Below are positions 1-8,201 of a stretch of DNA of 64,000 nt, one piece after another. Every line of letters starts with the position of its first letter. Position 1 is the stretch's first letter. The position numbers and the translations under genes are program-made. Source of the stretch: Aquimonas sp044377145 (lineage in GTDB: Bacteria; Pseudomonadota; Gammaproteobacteria; Xanthomonadales; Xanthomonadaceae); NCBI RefSeq assembly GCF_044377145.1, contig NZ_JBILJQ010000004.1, positions 62,001 to 126,000 of the forward strand, given 5' to 3'. The notes beneath the pieces were generated by a model. It was not told the origin of the DNA. It did no database searches and worked only from the letters and a program-made list of their open reading frames with translations.

Positions 1-198
1 CAGATAGCGCTCGACCCAGGCCGGCGGGTAGTCGCCGAGCGTGAACTGGTTCTGGCGATCGTTGAGCAGGGGCAGGTTGATCGCGTAGACCCAATGGTCC
101 ACCCCCATCGCGTGGAGGATCCGCCCGACTTCACGATTCAGCCCCTCAGGTGAGCTGGCGTTCGAAAGCGCTCGCAGCGCACGCAGTGCCACAGTCAT
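1..198 (-). CDS. LuxR-family quorum-sensing regulator, N-terminal part only
   Basis: This is the first 66 codons of a minus-strand gene that leaves the window at its left edge. The ATG is at 196-198. The translated part looks like the start of an autoinducer-binding domain of LuxR-type regulators: a helical N-terminus followed by a tryptophan/tyrosine-rich stretch (DHWVYAINLPL) and the GDYPPAWVERYL segment, which resembles the ligand-pocket motif YP..W...Y of that family. Such proteins bind acyl-homoserine lactones or other small signals and then regulate transcription through a C-terminal helix-turn-helix. That half is not in the window, so the family call rests on the N-terminus only. A good sigma70-like promoter lies upstream (282-310). 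Confidence 0.6.
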   Translation of the reverse strand, partial: MTVALRALRALSNASSPEGLNREVGRILHAMGVDHWVYAINLPLLNDRQNQFTLGDYPPAWVERYL

Positions 199-281
199 AA
201 CACGCCCCTCGTGGATTCAATCGAAGCCCAAGCCTGCAGACAGCAGCTCGGACGCCTTGAATCTAGCAAAGGCATGGGTCA

Positions 282-310
282 GCTTTACGGCGTGCTCCGG
301 GCAAGGTCAA
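282..310 (-). promoter_or_regulatory. Candidate sigma70 promoter for the LuxR-type gene
   Basis: Read on the minus strand, TTGACC (305-310) is followed by a 17-nt spacer and TAAAGC (282-287). The predicted transcription start would lie about 75 nt upstream of the ATG at 198. The -35 matches consensus at five of six positions and the spacing is ideal; the -10 is weak. I saw no lux-box-like dyad around it. Confidence 0.45.
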
Positions 311-457
311 ACCGGGCACGATTCGAAAATTAAACTTGTTTTTCATTAACTTACGAGCGCCCGGGTCGAACTCGCGCGCACCGCGCGGAGCAAAAAGGCC
401 CAGATCATCCCCTATCCAGGGCGGCGGTCCGGGCCGGATCCGAGCCGATTTCCGTTG

Positions 458-823
458 TCAGCGCCCGAGCAGCAGCATCGGCAGGCTGAGCGCGAACAGC
501 ACCCCGAGCACCAGCACGATCAGACCGACTACCTGCGCCGGCCGCTGCCGCACGGCTGACCACAGTCCCGGCACTTCGCCAGCGGCACGCGCGGCATCGA
601 AGCTTGCCCTAGCAGTGCGCGCACGTTCGGTCTGGAACTCGTCAAGCAGATGCTTGGCGCGATCGAAGTCGGCCTCCTCGCGCACCCAAAGCGCTGCCGC
701 CGACAGCCCGAACAGGTTCGGCGGGGTCAGGTAGAACTCGATCGCGGCCTGCTCCAGCAGGGCACAGATCTCGGCCTGCTCGTCATCTGGCATGTTGCGG
801 AAATTCACCAGCCGCTTGCTCAT
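458..823 (-). CDS. DUF6164 family small membrane-anchored protein
   Basis: A 121-residue protein starting MSKRLVNFRNMPDDEQAEI. The N-terminal two thirds are soluble and rich in acidic and aliphatic residues. A single strong transmembrane segment sits at the very C-terminus (VGLIVLVLGVLFALSLPMLL). The conserved opening, with 'LVNFRNMPDDE' and 'EFYLTPPNLFG', matches the DUF6164 family of gammaproteobacteria, whose function is unknown. The ATG at 821-823 is chosen because GAGG sits 8 nt upstream. An in-frame ATG six codons earlier (839-841) is possible but lacks this spacing. The gene lies 61 bp downstream of tyrA on the same strand and may be the last gene of the pgk group. Confidence 0.75.
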   Translation of the reverse strand: MSKRLVNFRNMPDDEQAEICALLEQAAIEFYLTPPNLFGLSAAALWVREEADFDRAKHLLDEFQTERARTARASFDAARAAGEVPGLWSAVRQRPAQVVGLIVLVLGVLFALSLPMLLLGR

Positions 824-884
824 TGCTGCATCCTCATTCATAGGCGTCGCAACCGCGACGCCACAGCGCTTGTTGCTGCGCGGC

Positions 885-1997
885 TCAGGCCCATGCCAGC
901 ACCCGGCCGATGTCGTCACATTCGATATCCGCGCCCAGCGCTGCCTGAGCATCTGCATCGAGGGCATCGGTAAAGCTGAAGCGGAAATGCACCTCACCCG
1001 TTGGCGTGCGCGAGGAATGGATCGAGGCCAGGTTCACCGCATGGCGCTCGAACACATCCAGCAGCGCGCGCAGCGAGCCCGGGCGGTCCTCCGGCAGGTG
1101 CACCGACAGCGCTTCGGCGTGCGCGAGGTCGGCCAGCAGATAACCCAGGTTCTCGAAACTGCGGTTGCCGCGGGCGATCTCGGCCTCGGTAAACGCCGCC
1201 TTCGGCGCGTGGATGAACTCGGCTTCGAAGTCCGCCCGCGCCGAATCGCCCTGCCCCACCAGGCTGCGCAGCCGCGCCACCCGCTGCTCAAGCAGGGCCA
1301 GCACCGCTGGCACGGCCGGGTTGTCGAACTGGATACCGGAGTAGATCGCCGGGTTGCCGGCCAGGATGCGATCGGCCATCGCCAGATCCATCTCGAACGA
1401 GGCCGAACGGAACGGCAGCAGGCTGGCCGCGCCACCCAGCGATTGCGCCAGTTCGGCCAGCACGCCCGCCTGCGCCAGATGGCCGGCATGCACCAGCGCC
1501 TGCACCAGGGCCATCACCCGGTCGTGCTGCTCGGGCGATGCCTGCACCCGCTCGGCCTGCAGCGCGGCATACAGCGCATCGACAAAGCCGCGCCAGCGCT
1601 CGACCCGCGCTTCGCACGCCACCAGCACGCGGCCGCGCAGGGTCGGCGCCTTCGGCGGCGCGGTCATCGGATGCAGGCCCAGCACCTCGGCGCCCGAGGC
1701 CAGCATCGCCGCCACCGGCTGCGCCTTCACCGAGGTCACGTCGATCCACAGCTGCGCTGGCGCGCGCGCACCCGCCAACGCGGCGTACTCGGCGATCAAG
1801 GCCGGCGTGTGGCGGATCGGTGCGCTGAACACCAGCACCTCGCAGCGTTCAATCAATCCGCCGGGCGTGATCGCCGCCGGATCAGCCGGGTCCGCACCCA
1901 GCACCGGGCAGCCCATGCGCTGCTCGAAGAAGCCCGTCAGCCAGCGACCGTAGGCGCCGGCACTGCCGACGATGCCGATGGCCGGCCGCAGGTTCAC
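885..1997 (-). CDS. tyrA: Prephenate dehydrogenase with C-terminal ACT domain
   Basis: A 370-residue enzyme of tyrosine biosynthesis that converts prephenate to 4-hydroxyphenylpyruvate with NAD(P)+. The N-terminus has a Rossmann dinucleotide-binding loop (GIVGSAGAYGRWL). The family signature GLHPMTAPP, which contains a substrate-site histidine, follows at about residue 128. An all-helical dimerisation domain makes up the middle. The last ~75 residues form an ACT-like domain (LSVHLPEDRPGSLRALLDVF), which usually allows feedback control by an aromatic amino acid. The start is GTG at 1995-1997. It overlaps the TGA of trhO by 4 bp (GTGA), so the two genes are probably translationally coupled. An aromatic aminotransferase that could act on the product is encoded at 22.9-24.1 kb. 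Confidence 0.9.
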   Translation of the reverse strand: MNLRPAIGIVGSAGAYGRWLTGFFEQRMGCPVLGADPADPAAITPGGLIERCEVLVFSAPIRHTPALIAEYAALAGARAPAQLWIDVTSVKAQPVAAMLASGAEVLGLHPMTAPPKAPTLRGRVLVACEARVERWRGFVDALYAALQAERVQASPEQHDRVMALVQALVHAGHLAQAGVLAELAQSLGGAASLLPFRSASFEMDLAMADRILAGNPAIYSGIQFDNPAVPAVLALLEQRVARLRSLVGQGDSARADFEAEFIHAPKAAFTEAEIARGNRSFENLGYLLADLAHAEALSVHLPEDRPGSLRALLDVFERHAVNLASIHSSRTPTGEVHFRFSFTDALDADAQAALGADIECDDIGRVLAWA

Positions 1998-2779
1998 GCC
2001 GCGTGCGGCCGCTTGTGCGCCAAGGGATCCACCGGAACCGTCACTTCGGCGTCCAGCCGGGGACTCAGATCAGGCTTCAGCGCGACCCGTTCATCGAACA
2101 CGAAGCACTCGCCGCGATAGCCGAAGCCGCCGACCTGTTCGAAGTAGTCGAGGATTCCGCCGTCGAGCTGCCAGACATTGGCAAAGCCGGCCTCCTGCAT
2201 CCACAGCGCCGCCTTCTCGCAACGGATGCCGCCGGTGCAGAAACTGACCACGGCGGCATCGGCCAGCGACTCCTTCAATGGCTCCAGCGCGGCCGGCAGT
2301 TCGGTGAAGTTGTCGATCGGCAGCTCGACCGCATTCTCAAAGCTGCCGTAGAGCATCTCCTCGCGATTGCGGGTGTCGACCAAAACCAGCCGACGCCCGG
2401 CATCGTCCTGTCCGCGCTCGATCCAATCCCGCAGCTGCTGCGGGCTGAGCGCCGGTGCGCGGCGCGCGCGCGGCACGCAGTCGTCGCGACGGAAGGCGAT
2501 GATCTCGCGCTTGCACCTCACCTTCAGACGCGCGAACGGCACATGCGTGCTCCAGCTGCGCTTGACCCGCAGCTCGGCAAAGCCAGGCACGCCACGCACG
2601 AAGTCGAGCACCGATTCGATGCCGGCCTCAGTTCCGGCCAGAAACAGGTTCAAGCCTTCCGGCGCCACCAGCACGCTGCCGCGCAGCGCCGCCTGCGTGC
2701 AGCGCTCGAACAACAGCTCACGCAGCGCGGTCGGCTCGGCGATCGGCGCGAAGTGATAGACGGCGATGTTGAGCACCAC
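1994..2779 (-). CDS. trhO: tRNA uridine(34) hydroxylase TrhO (rhodanese family, YceA)
   Basis: A 261-residue protein with the two-part layout of the YceA/TrhO family: an N-terminal acylphosphatase-like ferredoxin fold (residues ~1-100, with 'VAPEGLNLFLAG') followed by a rhodanese domain (~120-225). The rhodanese active loop is intact as CTGGIRCEKA, with the catalytic cysteine and the second conserved cysteine. The family hydroxylates U34 of certain tRNAs on the way to 5-(carboxy)methoxyuridine. The gene starts 8 bp after pgk and overlaps tyrA, so the three form a compact transcription unit. Confidence 0.9.
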   Translation of the reverse strand: MVLNIAVYHFAPIAEPTALRELLFERCTQAALRGSVLVAPEGLNLFLAGTEAGIESVLDFVRGVPGFAELRVKRSWSTHVPFARLKVRCKREIIAFRRDDCVPRARRAPALSPQQLRDWIERGQDDAGRRLVLVDTRNREEMLYGSFENAVELPIDNFTELPAALEPLKESLADAAVVSFCTGGIRCEKAALWMQEAGFANVWQLDGGILDYFEQVGGFGYRGECFVFDERVALKPDLSPRLDAEVTVPVDPLAHKRPHAA

Positions 2780-2787
2780 GGCGCGCG

Positions 2788-3969
2788 TCAGCCCTGCGCG
2801 CGCGCTTGCAGTGCCAGCACGGCCGGCAGCGGCTTGCCCTCGCAGAATTCAAGGAACGCGCCGCCGCCGGTCGAGATGTAGCTGATGCCGCTTTCCACGC
2901 CGTACTTATCGACCGCTGCCAGGGTGTCGCCACCGCCTGCAATCGAGAACGCCGACGACGCGGCAATCGCCTCGGCCACCGCGCGCGTGCCCTCGCCGAA
3001 GGCATCGAACTCGAACACGCCGACGGGCCCGTTCCAGATCACGCTGCCGGCCTTGGCGATGATGTCGGCGTATTGCTTGGCGGTGGCCGGGCCGATGTCG
3101 AGGATCATGTCGTCGGCCGCGACGCGATCAACCTCCTTGATCGACGCCGGCGCATCGGCGGCGAAGGCTGGCGCGACCACCACATCGATCGGCAGGGGAA
3201 TGTGCGCACCGCGCGCATTGGCGTCGGCGATGATCTTGCGTGCGGTGTCGAGCAGATCGGCCTCGCACAGGCTCTTGCCCACCGGCAGGCCCTGCGCGGC
3301 CAGAAAGGTATTGGCGATGCCGCCGCCGACGATCAACTGATCGACCTTGCCGACCAGGTTCGACAGCAGCTCCAGCTTGGTGCTGACCTTGGAACCGGCG
3401 ACGATTGCCAGCAGCGGCCGCGCCGGCTTCTCCAGCGCCTTGGCCAGCGCGTCCAACTCAGCCATCAGCAGCGGGCCGCCGCAGGCGACCTTGGCGAAAC
3501 GAATCGCGCCGTGGGTCGAAGCCTGGGCGCGGTGCGCGGTGCCGAACGCGTCCATGCAGAAGATGTCGCACAGCGCGGCGTACTTCTTCGACAGGGTCTC
3601 GTCGTCCTTGCCCTCGCCCGGATTCATCCGGCAGTTCTCCAGCAGCACGATCTCGCCCGCCGCGAGCTCGAAGCCGCCATCCACCCAGTCGCGGATCAAG
3701 GGCACCGGCCGGCCCAGATGCTCGGCCAGCCGCGCGGCCACGGGCGCCAGCGAATCCGCCTCGGTCCACTGCCCCTCGATCGGCCGCCCGAGGTGCGAGG
3801 TCACCATCACCGCGGCGCCCTTCTGAAGCGCCAGCCGCAGGGTCGGCAGGGCCGCCACGATGCGCTGCTCGGCGGTGATGCGGCCGTCCTTGATCGGCAC
3901 GTTCAAGTCCTCGCGAATCAACACGCGCTTGCCGGCAAGGTCGAGATCTGCAAGACGAAGGATGGACAT
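2788..3969 (-). CDS. pgk: Phosphoglycerate kinase
   Basis: A 393-residue glycolytic and gluconeogenic enzyme that interconverts 1,3-bisphosphoglycerate + ADP and 3-phosphoglycerate + ATP. The length is typical of bacterial PGK. Visible signatures are the N-terminal substrate segment KRVLIREDLNVPI, the SHLGRP loop, the hinge and nucleotide-site segment WNGPVGVFE, and GGGDTLAAVDKYG near the C-terminus. The reading frame stays open 87 codons upstream, but ATG 3967-3969 starts the conserved sequence and has GGAG 7 nt before it. It leads the pgk-trhO-tyrA group. Pairing pgk with trhO and tyrA is unusual next to the common gap-pgk-pyk order. Confidence 0.95.
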   Translation of the reverse strand: MSILRLADLDLAGKRVLIREDLNVPIKDGRITAEQRIVAALPTLRLALQKGAAVMVTSHLGRPIEGQWTEADSLAPVAARLAEHLGRPVPLIRDWVDGGFELAAGEIVLLENCRMNPGEGKDDETLSKKYAALCDIFCMDAFGTAHRAQASTHGAIRFAKVACGGPLLMAELDALAKALEKPARPLLAIVAGSKVSTKLELLSNLVGKVDQLIVGGGIANTFLAAQGLPVGKSLCEADLLDTARKIIADANARGAHIPLPIDVVVAPAFAADAPASIKEVDRVAADDMILDIGPATAKQYADIIAKAGSVIWNGPVGVFEFDAFGEGTRAVAEAIAASSAFSIAGGGDTLAAVDKYGVESGISYISTGGGAFLEFCEGKPLPAVLALQARAQG

Positions 3970-4556
3970 GGTGGGCTCCGGTACGCGCCAAGGGACAGGC
4001 CGCGGATTATGCCGGATGCGTCTGTGGGTCGATTCGCGGCGTGGGCGGACGCAAGGTCTTGACCGCAGCCCTCGCAGCACGCGGTGGGCGTCAAGCTGCT
4101 GGCAGGCTGCCTCTGCGGCGCCACCGCGACGCGCGGTTCCCGTTTCACAGCTCAGTCCTGTCAACGCCGGAAGCGACCGCGCGGGGCTCAGTCCAGCCGC
4201 TCCTCGATCCGCCGCATGCGGACGCCTCAACGCCTGTCAGGGCGCGACCGACACGCGATACGTCACCGCCGAAACCCGGCCACGACGACGGTGCCGCTTG
4301 GGCCGAGCGTTTCGGCAGCGGCGCTCGGTGCCGCCAGCGGAACAACCGCTCAAGCCGTTGCTTTCCATCATCTCTGTCCACGGATTCGGAAATCCGGCGG
4401 TCGCCAGCAGACGAGGGCACGAGGCTTGCAATGCGATCGACAGGATCGAACTAAAGAATCTCTTCAATACACCATAGCTATAACAACGATCTTCGCCAAG
4501 GATCGACCCTCACCCCAATCCGCCTCCAACTCAAGCCAACAACGGGAGTTTCAAAG
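3970..4556. other. 587-bp intergenic region between divergent pgk and chemoreceptor genes
   Basis: No convincing gene. Short open frames on both strands lack ribosome binding sites and family motifs. The outer part facing pgk holds the weak promoter described separately. About 4440-4500, just before the chemoreceptor, is a local AT-rich patch containing CTAAAGAATC and TATAAC. It probably contains the chemoreceptor promoter, but neither sigma70 nor flagellar sigma28 spacing fits well. Confidence 0.4.
4006..4032 (-). promoter_or_regulatory. Weak candidate promoter for pgk-trhO-tyrA
   Basis: On the minus strand CATAAT (4006-4011, five of six matches to the -10 consensus) lies 15 nt from TCGACC (4027-4032, four of six matches to -35). 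The spacing is short. It would give a leader of roughly 30 nt before the pgk ATG. This is motif matching only. Confidence 0.3.
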
Positions 4557-6680
4557 ATGCGCAAGACCCTCAAAATCTGGCAGCGACTCGCACTCGGCTT
4601 CGGCCTGCTGATCGGCCTGATGCTGCTGCTCACCGCCATCGGCGTGCAGCGCGTCAACCAGATCGACAGCGCGCTGACCACCATCAACACCCTCAACAGT
4701 GTCAAACAGCGCTACGCGATCAACTTTCGCGGCAGCGTGCACGACCGTGCGATCGCCCTGCGCGATGTGGTTCTGTTCGAGGGCGCGACCGACATCGCGG
4801 CCGCCGAGGCGACGATCGATCGGCTGGCGGCTGACTACGCGAAATCCGCCGCACCGCTGGACAGCCTGCTGGTGGACGACGCCACCAGCGACGAGGAGGA
4901 ACGCGCGATTCTGAGCAGCATCAAGGCGATCGAAGCCGAGACGCTGCCGCTAATCATCGAGGTGCGCCGGCTGCGCTCCGTCGGTGACACAGCGCTTGCG
5001 CACAGCCTGCTGCTGCAGCGTGCAAAGCCCGCGTTCGAGACCTGGCTGGCCCGGATCAATCAGTTCATCGATCTGCAGGAAGCGCGGAACCATGTGGAGG
5101 CCGAGCAGGCCGCAGCGACCGCCAAAGGCTTTGCCGCGTTGATGATCGCGCTCGCCGCCCTCGCCATCGCGCTCGGAACGATCGTGGCCTGGTTGATCGT
5201 GCGGCGGGTGACCCGCCCGTTGAATCAGGCATTGGAAGTCGCCCGGCGGGTCGGCGACGGCGACCTTGGCAGCGTGATCGGCGTGACCGCGAACGATGAA
5301 ACCGGCCAGCTGCTGACAGCCATGAAGCACATGCAGCAGCAGTTGATCGGCTTCACCGCGGCACAGCGCGAAATGGCCGTCCGCCATGAAGCCGGCGAAC
5401 TGAGCTATCGCATCCGCTCCAGCGATTTTCCGGGCGTCTACGGGCGGATGGCCGATGAGATCAACCAGCTGGTCGGCGCGTCGATCACGATCAGCCTTGA
5501 CACGGTGGCCCTTGTCGACCGCTACGCCACGGGTGATCTGTCCAAGGACATGCAGCGCCTGCCCGGCGAACAGGCCCAGATCAGTACGACCATGGACCGG
5601 GCGAAGTCGAGCCTGGTCGCCATCGGCAACGAAGTGAAGCGCTTGGCATCGGCGGCGTCGAGCGGCGATTTCTCTGCCCGCGGTGATGCCAGCCGGTTCG
5701 AGTTCGGCTATCGCGAGATGGTTCAAGATCTGAACGCTCTGATGAGCACCGCAGACGCCAATCTGAGCGAGATTTCGAGCGTGCTGGGTGGCCTGGCCAA
5801 GGGTGACCTCAGCGTACGCATGAACGGTCGCTACGCCGGCGTGTTCGCACGCATCAGTGACGACGCCAATCGAAGCGCCGAACAGATCAGCAGCATCGTC
5901 CGCAGCATCCACGCCAGCGCCGACTCGATCGGATTGTCCTCGGGTGAGATCGCTTCCGGCGTGTCGGACCTGTCGGTCCGCACCGAACAGCAGGCCGGCA
6001 GCCTCGATGCCACCAACCATTCGCTCAGCGAACTGACTGCGATCGTCCGCCGCAATGCGGACCGTGCGCGCGAAGCCAATCGACTGGCCGAAGGCGCCGG
6101 CAGCGTCGCGCAGGCCGGCGATCGGGTGGTCGGCGATGTCGTGCAGACCATGCAGTCCATCACCGAATCCTCGCGGCGGATCGGCGACATCATCAGCGTG
6201 ATCGATGGCATCGCCTTCCAGACCAATATCCTGGCGCTGAACGCCGCGGTTGAAGCCGCCCGCGCCGGTGAACAGGGCCGCGGCTTCGCAGTGGTGGCGA
6301 GCGAAGTGCGCTCACTCGCGCAGCGCTCGGCGGAAGCGGCCAAGCAGATCAAGGGCCTGATCGAAGACTCGACCCGTCGAGTCGGGGTGGGTGCCGAGCA
6401 GGTCGGCAAGGCCGGCGCCACCATGCAGGAGATCATGGCCTCGGTGCAGCGCGTGACCAACATCATGGGCGAGATCAGCAGCGCCTCGGCCGCACAGACC
6501 GCGGGCATCGAACAGATGGGCGGCGCCATGCAGCAACTCGATCAGGCGACCCAGCAGAATGCCGCCCTGGTCGAGGAAGCCAGCGCCGCAGCGCACAGCC
6601 TGCGCGAACATGCGCAGGAGCTGCAGGCGGCGGTGGGCAACTTCAAGTTGGGCGAGGTTCGGCTGGCGCGGGCGGCGTGA
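4557..6680 (+). CDS. Methyl-accepting chemotaxis protein
   Basis: A 707-residue transmembrane chemoreceptor. TM1 is at residues ~11-30 and TM2 at ~192-216; between them is a ~160-residue helical periplasmic sensor resembling a four-helix-bundle domain. A HAMP domain follows (IVRRVTRPLNQALEVARRV). The stretch from ~270 to ~450 looks like further HAMP-type repeats (GDLSKDMQRL, GDLSVRMNGRY). The signalling tip is at ~545-580 (IAFQTNILALNAAVEAARAG), with glutamate/glutamine-rich methylation helices on either side. The C-terminus lacks an NWETF-like CheR tether. GGGAG lies 8 nt before the ATG. No che or fli genes are nearby, so it is an orphan receptor; the ligand is unknown. Confidence 0.93.
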   Translation: MRKTLKIWQRLALGFGLLIGLMLLLTAIGVQRVNQIDSALTTINTLNSVKQRYAINFRGSVHDRAIALRDVVLFEGATDIAAAEATIDRLAADYAKSAAPLDSLLVDDATSDEEERAILSSIKAIEAETLPLIIEVRRLRSVGDTALAHSLLLQRAKPAFETWLARINQFIDLQEARNHVEAEQAAATAKGFAALMIALAALAIALGTIVAWLIVRRVTRPLNQALEVARRVGDGDLGSVIGVTANDETGQLLTAMKHMQQQLIGFTAAQREMAVRHEAGELSYRIRSSDFPGVYGRMADEINQLVGASITISLDTVALVDRYATGDLSKDMQRLPGEQAQISTTMDRAKSSLVAIGNEVKRLASAASSGDFSARGDASRFEFGYREMVQDLNALMSTADANLSEISSVLGGLAKGDLSVRMNGRYAGVFARISDDANRSAEQISSIVRSIHASADSIGLSSGEIASGVSDLSVRTEQQAGSLDATNHSLSELTAIVRRNADRAREANRLAEGAGSVAQAGDRVVGDVVQTMQSITESSRRIGDIISVIDGIAFQTNILALNAAVEAARAGEQGRGFAVVASEVRSLAQRSAEAAKQIKGLIEDSTRRVGVGAEQVGKAGATMQEIMASVQRVTNIMGEISSASAAQTAGIEQMGGAMQQLDQATQQNAALVEEASAAAHSLREHAQELQAAVGNFKLGEVRLARAA

Positions 6681-7002
6681 GCTTTTGCATCTGCGCGGAC
6701 CAGAAGGCGGTTCGTCCGTAGCGACCTGGCACATTTGACTCGCGGCGGAAGTGCGCGGCGGGTCAAGCCTTCAGGGCATCGCCTTGTGCGCGATGAGAGC
6801 CCCAGGCAACACACAGCGCGTCAGCGGGTCCTCGAACCCGCTGACGCGACCTGCCATCAGCAGCAACGGGCACCAGTTCCACATCCGCAAAGCATCAGAA
6901 CGAAGCTTGGCAATAGCGAGCCCGGATGCCGAGGAGATCAGGCACAGAAGCAGGACTGCAGGCAAAGGCTCAACCCTGCACGCCCGACTCGCGATGCCCC
7001 AG
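6681..7002. other. 322-bp convergent intergenic region with a perfect hairpin
   Basis: Lies between the stop codons of the chemoreceptor and the metallopeptidase. At 6817-6848 there is a perfect 13-bp inverted repeat (CGCGTCAGCGGGT and its complement) around a 6-nt loop. Neither strand has a T-run after it, so it is not a classical intrinsic terminator. Nothing else recognisable. Confidence 0.5.
6817..6848. repeat. Perfect 13-bp stem-loop between convergent genes
   Basis: Arms 6817-6829 and 6836-6848 are exact complements; the loop is CCTCGA. It could act as a bidirectional transcript 3' end or RNA-stability element, or as a dyad bound by a protein. No second copy was noticed in the window. 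Confidence 0.6.
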
Positions 7003-7902
7003 CTACAGCCGCGCCGCCGCGAAGGTATCGCAGCTACCCACTTGGCCTTCATCAAAACCACGCTTGAACCAGCGCACCCGCTGTGCTGAGGTTCCGTGGC
7101 TGAACGAATCCGGCACCACCCGCCCTTGCGACTGCTGCTGCAGTCGATCGTCGCCGATCGCGCTGGCGGCGGTCAGCGCTTCTTCCAGATCACCCGGTTC
7201 CAGCAGGTCCAGCCGACGCCTGGCCGAATGCGCCCACACGCCGGCATAGCAGTCGGCCTGCAGCTCCTGACGCACCAGCAGGCCGCCATCACCCTCGACC
7301 TTCTGGCCACTCTGACGCGCTTGATTGACCCGCGCAGACACACCGGTAAGGGTCTGGATGTGGTGACCGACTTCGTGCGCGATCACATAGGCCTGGGCGA
7401 AATCACCCGCGGCGCGGAAGCGCGTTTCCAGCTCACGGAAGAACTGCAGGTCGATATACACCTGCCGGTCGCCGGGGCAATAGAACGGGCCGACCGCCGA
7501 CGATGCGTAGCCACAGGCGGTGGTCACGCCGCCTTCGAACACCACCAGCTTCGGCGCCTGATAGCGCGAGCCGCTGGCCGCGAACAGTTCGTTCCAGGTG
7601 TCCTCGGTATCGCCGAGCACCGCCTCGATGAACGCGATCGCCGGATCGTTCGGGTTCGGTGCCGGGCCGCTGCGCTGCGGGCTCGAGCTCGCTGACGGCG
7701 CCTGCGCGCCACCGCCATCCAGCAGGGACAGCAGCTCTAGTGGGTTCTTGCCCATGATCAACGCAATCACCACCACGATGATGATGCCGGTCAGGCCGAG
7801 TCCCTTGCCGCCGCCCGGCAGCCGACCACCGCCGCCACCCGTGGCGCCCTGTCCGCGACGGTCTTCGACATTGCTGCTGCGTCGTGCGCGATCCCACCGC
7901 AT
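7003..7902 (-). CDS. ypfJ: YpfJ-type neutral zinc metallopeptidase
   Basis: A 299-residue membrane-anchored protein of the putative neutral zinc metallopeptidase family. The opening MRWDRARRSSNVEDRRG is the conserved family start. A glycine-rich linker and one transmembrane helix (~37-52, LTGIIIVVVIALIMG) follow, then a Ser/Pro-rich spacer. The catalytic domain has the zinc motif HEVGHH at residues ~176-181 with a downstream glutamate (QELQADCYAG), as in gluzincin-like enzymes. ATG 7900-7902 is preferred over an upstream TTG because it restores the family N-terminus and has GGGGGC 4-6 nt before it. The family's physiological substrate is not established. Confidence 0.88.
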   Translation of the reverse strand: MRWDRARRSSNVEDRRGQGATGGGGGRLPGGGKGLGLTGIIIVVVIALIMGKNPLELLSLLDGGGAQAPSASSSPQRSGPAPNPNDPAIAFIEAVLGDTEDTWNELFAASGSRYQAPKLVVFEGGVTTACGYASSAVGPFYCPGDRQVYIDLQFFRELETRFRAAGDFAQAYVIAHEVGHHIQTLTGVSARVNQARQSGQKVEGDGGLLVRQELQADCYAGVWAHSARRRLDLLEPGDLEEALTAASAIGDDRLQQQSQGRVVPDSFSHGTSAQRVRWFKRGFDEGQVGSCDTFAAARL

Positions 7903-8001
7903 GGCTGCCCCCGGCAATCTTCTGGACGAAGGCTGCAGCCTAGCAGCCTGAACGGCGCGCCAGCAGCGCCACAGATTCCGGCGGACGCAAACCGGCCCGG
8001 C

Positions 8002-8010
8002 TGTTAGAAT
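8002..8010 (+). promoter_or_regulatory. Extended -10 promoter element upstream of deaD
   Basis: TGTTAGAAT places TG one base before a TAGAAT hexamer (five of six matches), the classic extended -10 arrangement. No good -35 is visible at 16-18 nt (CGGACG). It would produce a leader of about 185 nt before the deaD ATG. Long leaders are common for cold-inducible helicases, but no regulatory structure was resolved here. Confidence 0.4.
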
Positions 8011-8201
8011 TCGCGCCGCTTTACCCCGTGTGCGCCTTCGGCCCTGTCGTTTCCGCTCTCGCCCCGTTCGCCTGTCAAGGCCCGCGGGTGCTGCCCCGCC
8101 CTATCGATCGATCCCCCGTGGGCTCGACACCGGCGCGGCCTCAACGAGCGCTGTTCTCCGGCCTGCAGGTGCGTTTTTGTAAGCCCCTCCCGGAGCATCC
8201 A

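Noticed and set aside
4440..4500. Flagellar sigma28 promoter for the chemoreceptor
   Set aside because: CTAAAG and a later ATAA are present, but the spacing between the two elements does not fit the sigma28 consensus.
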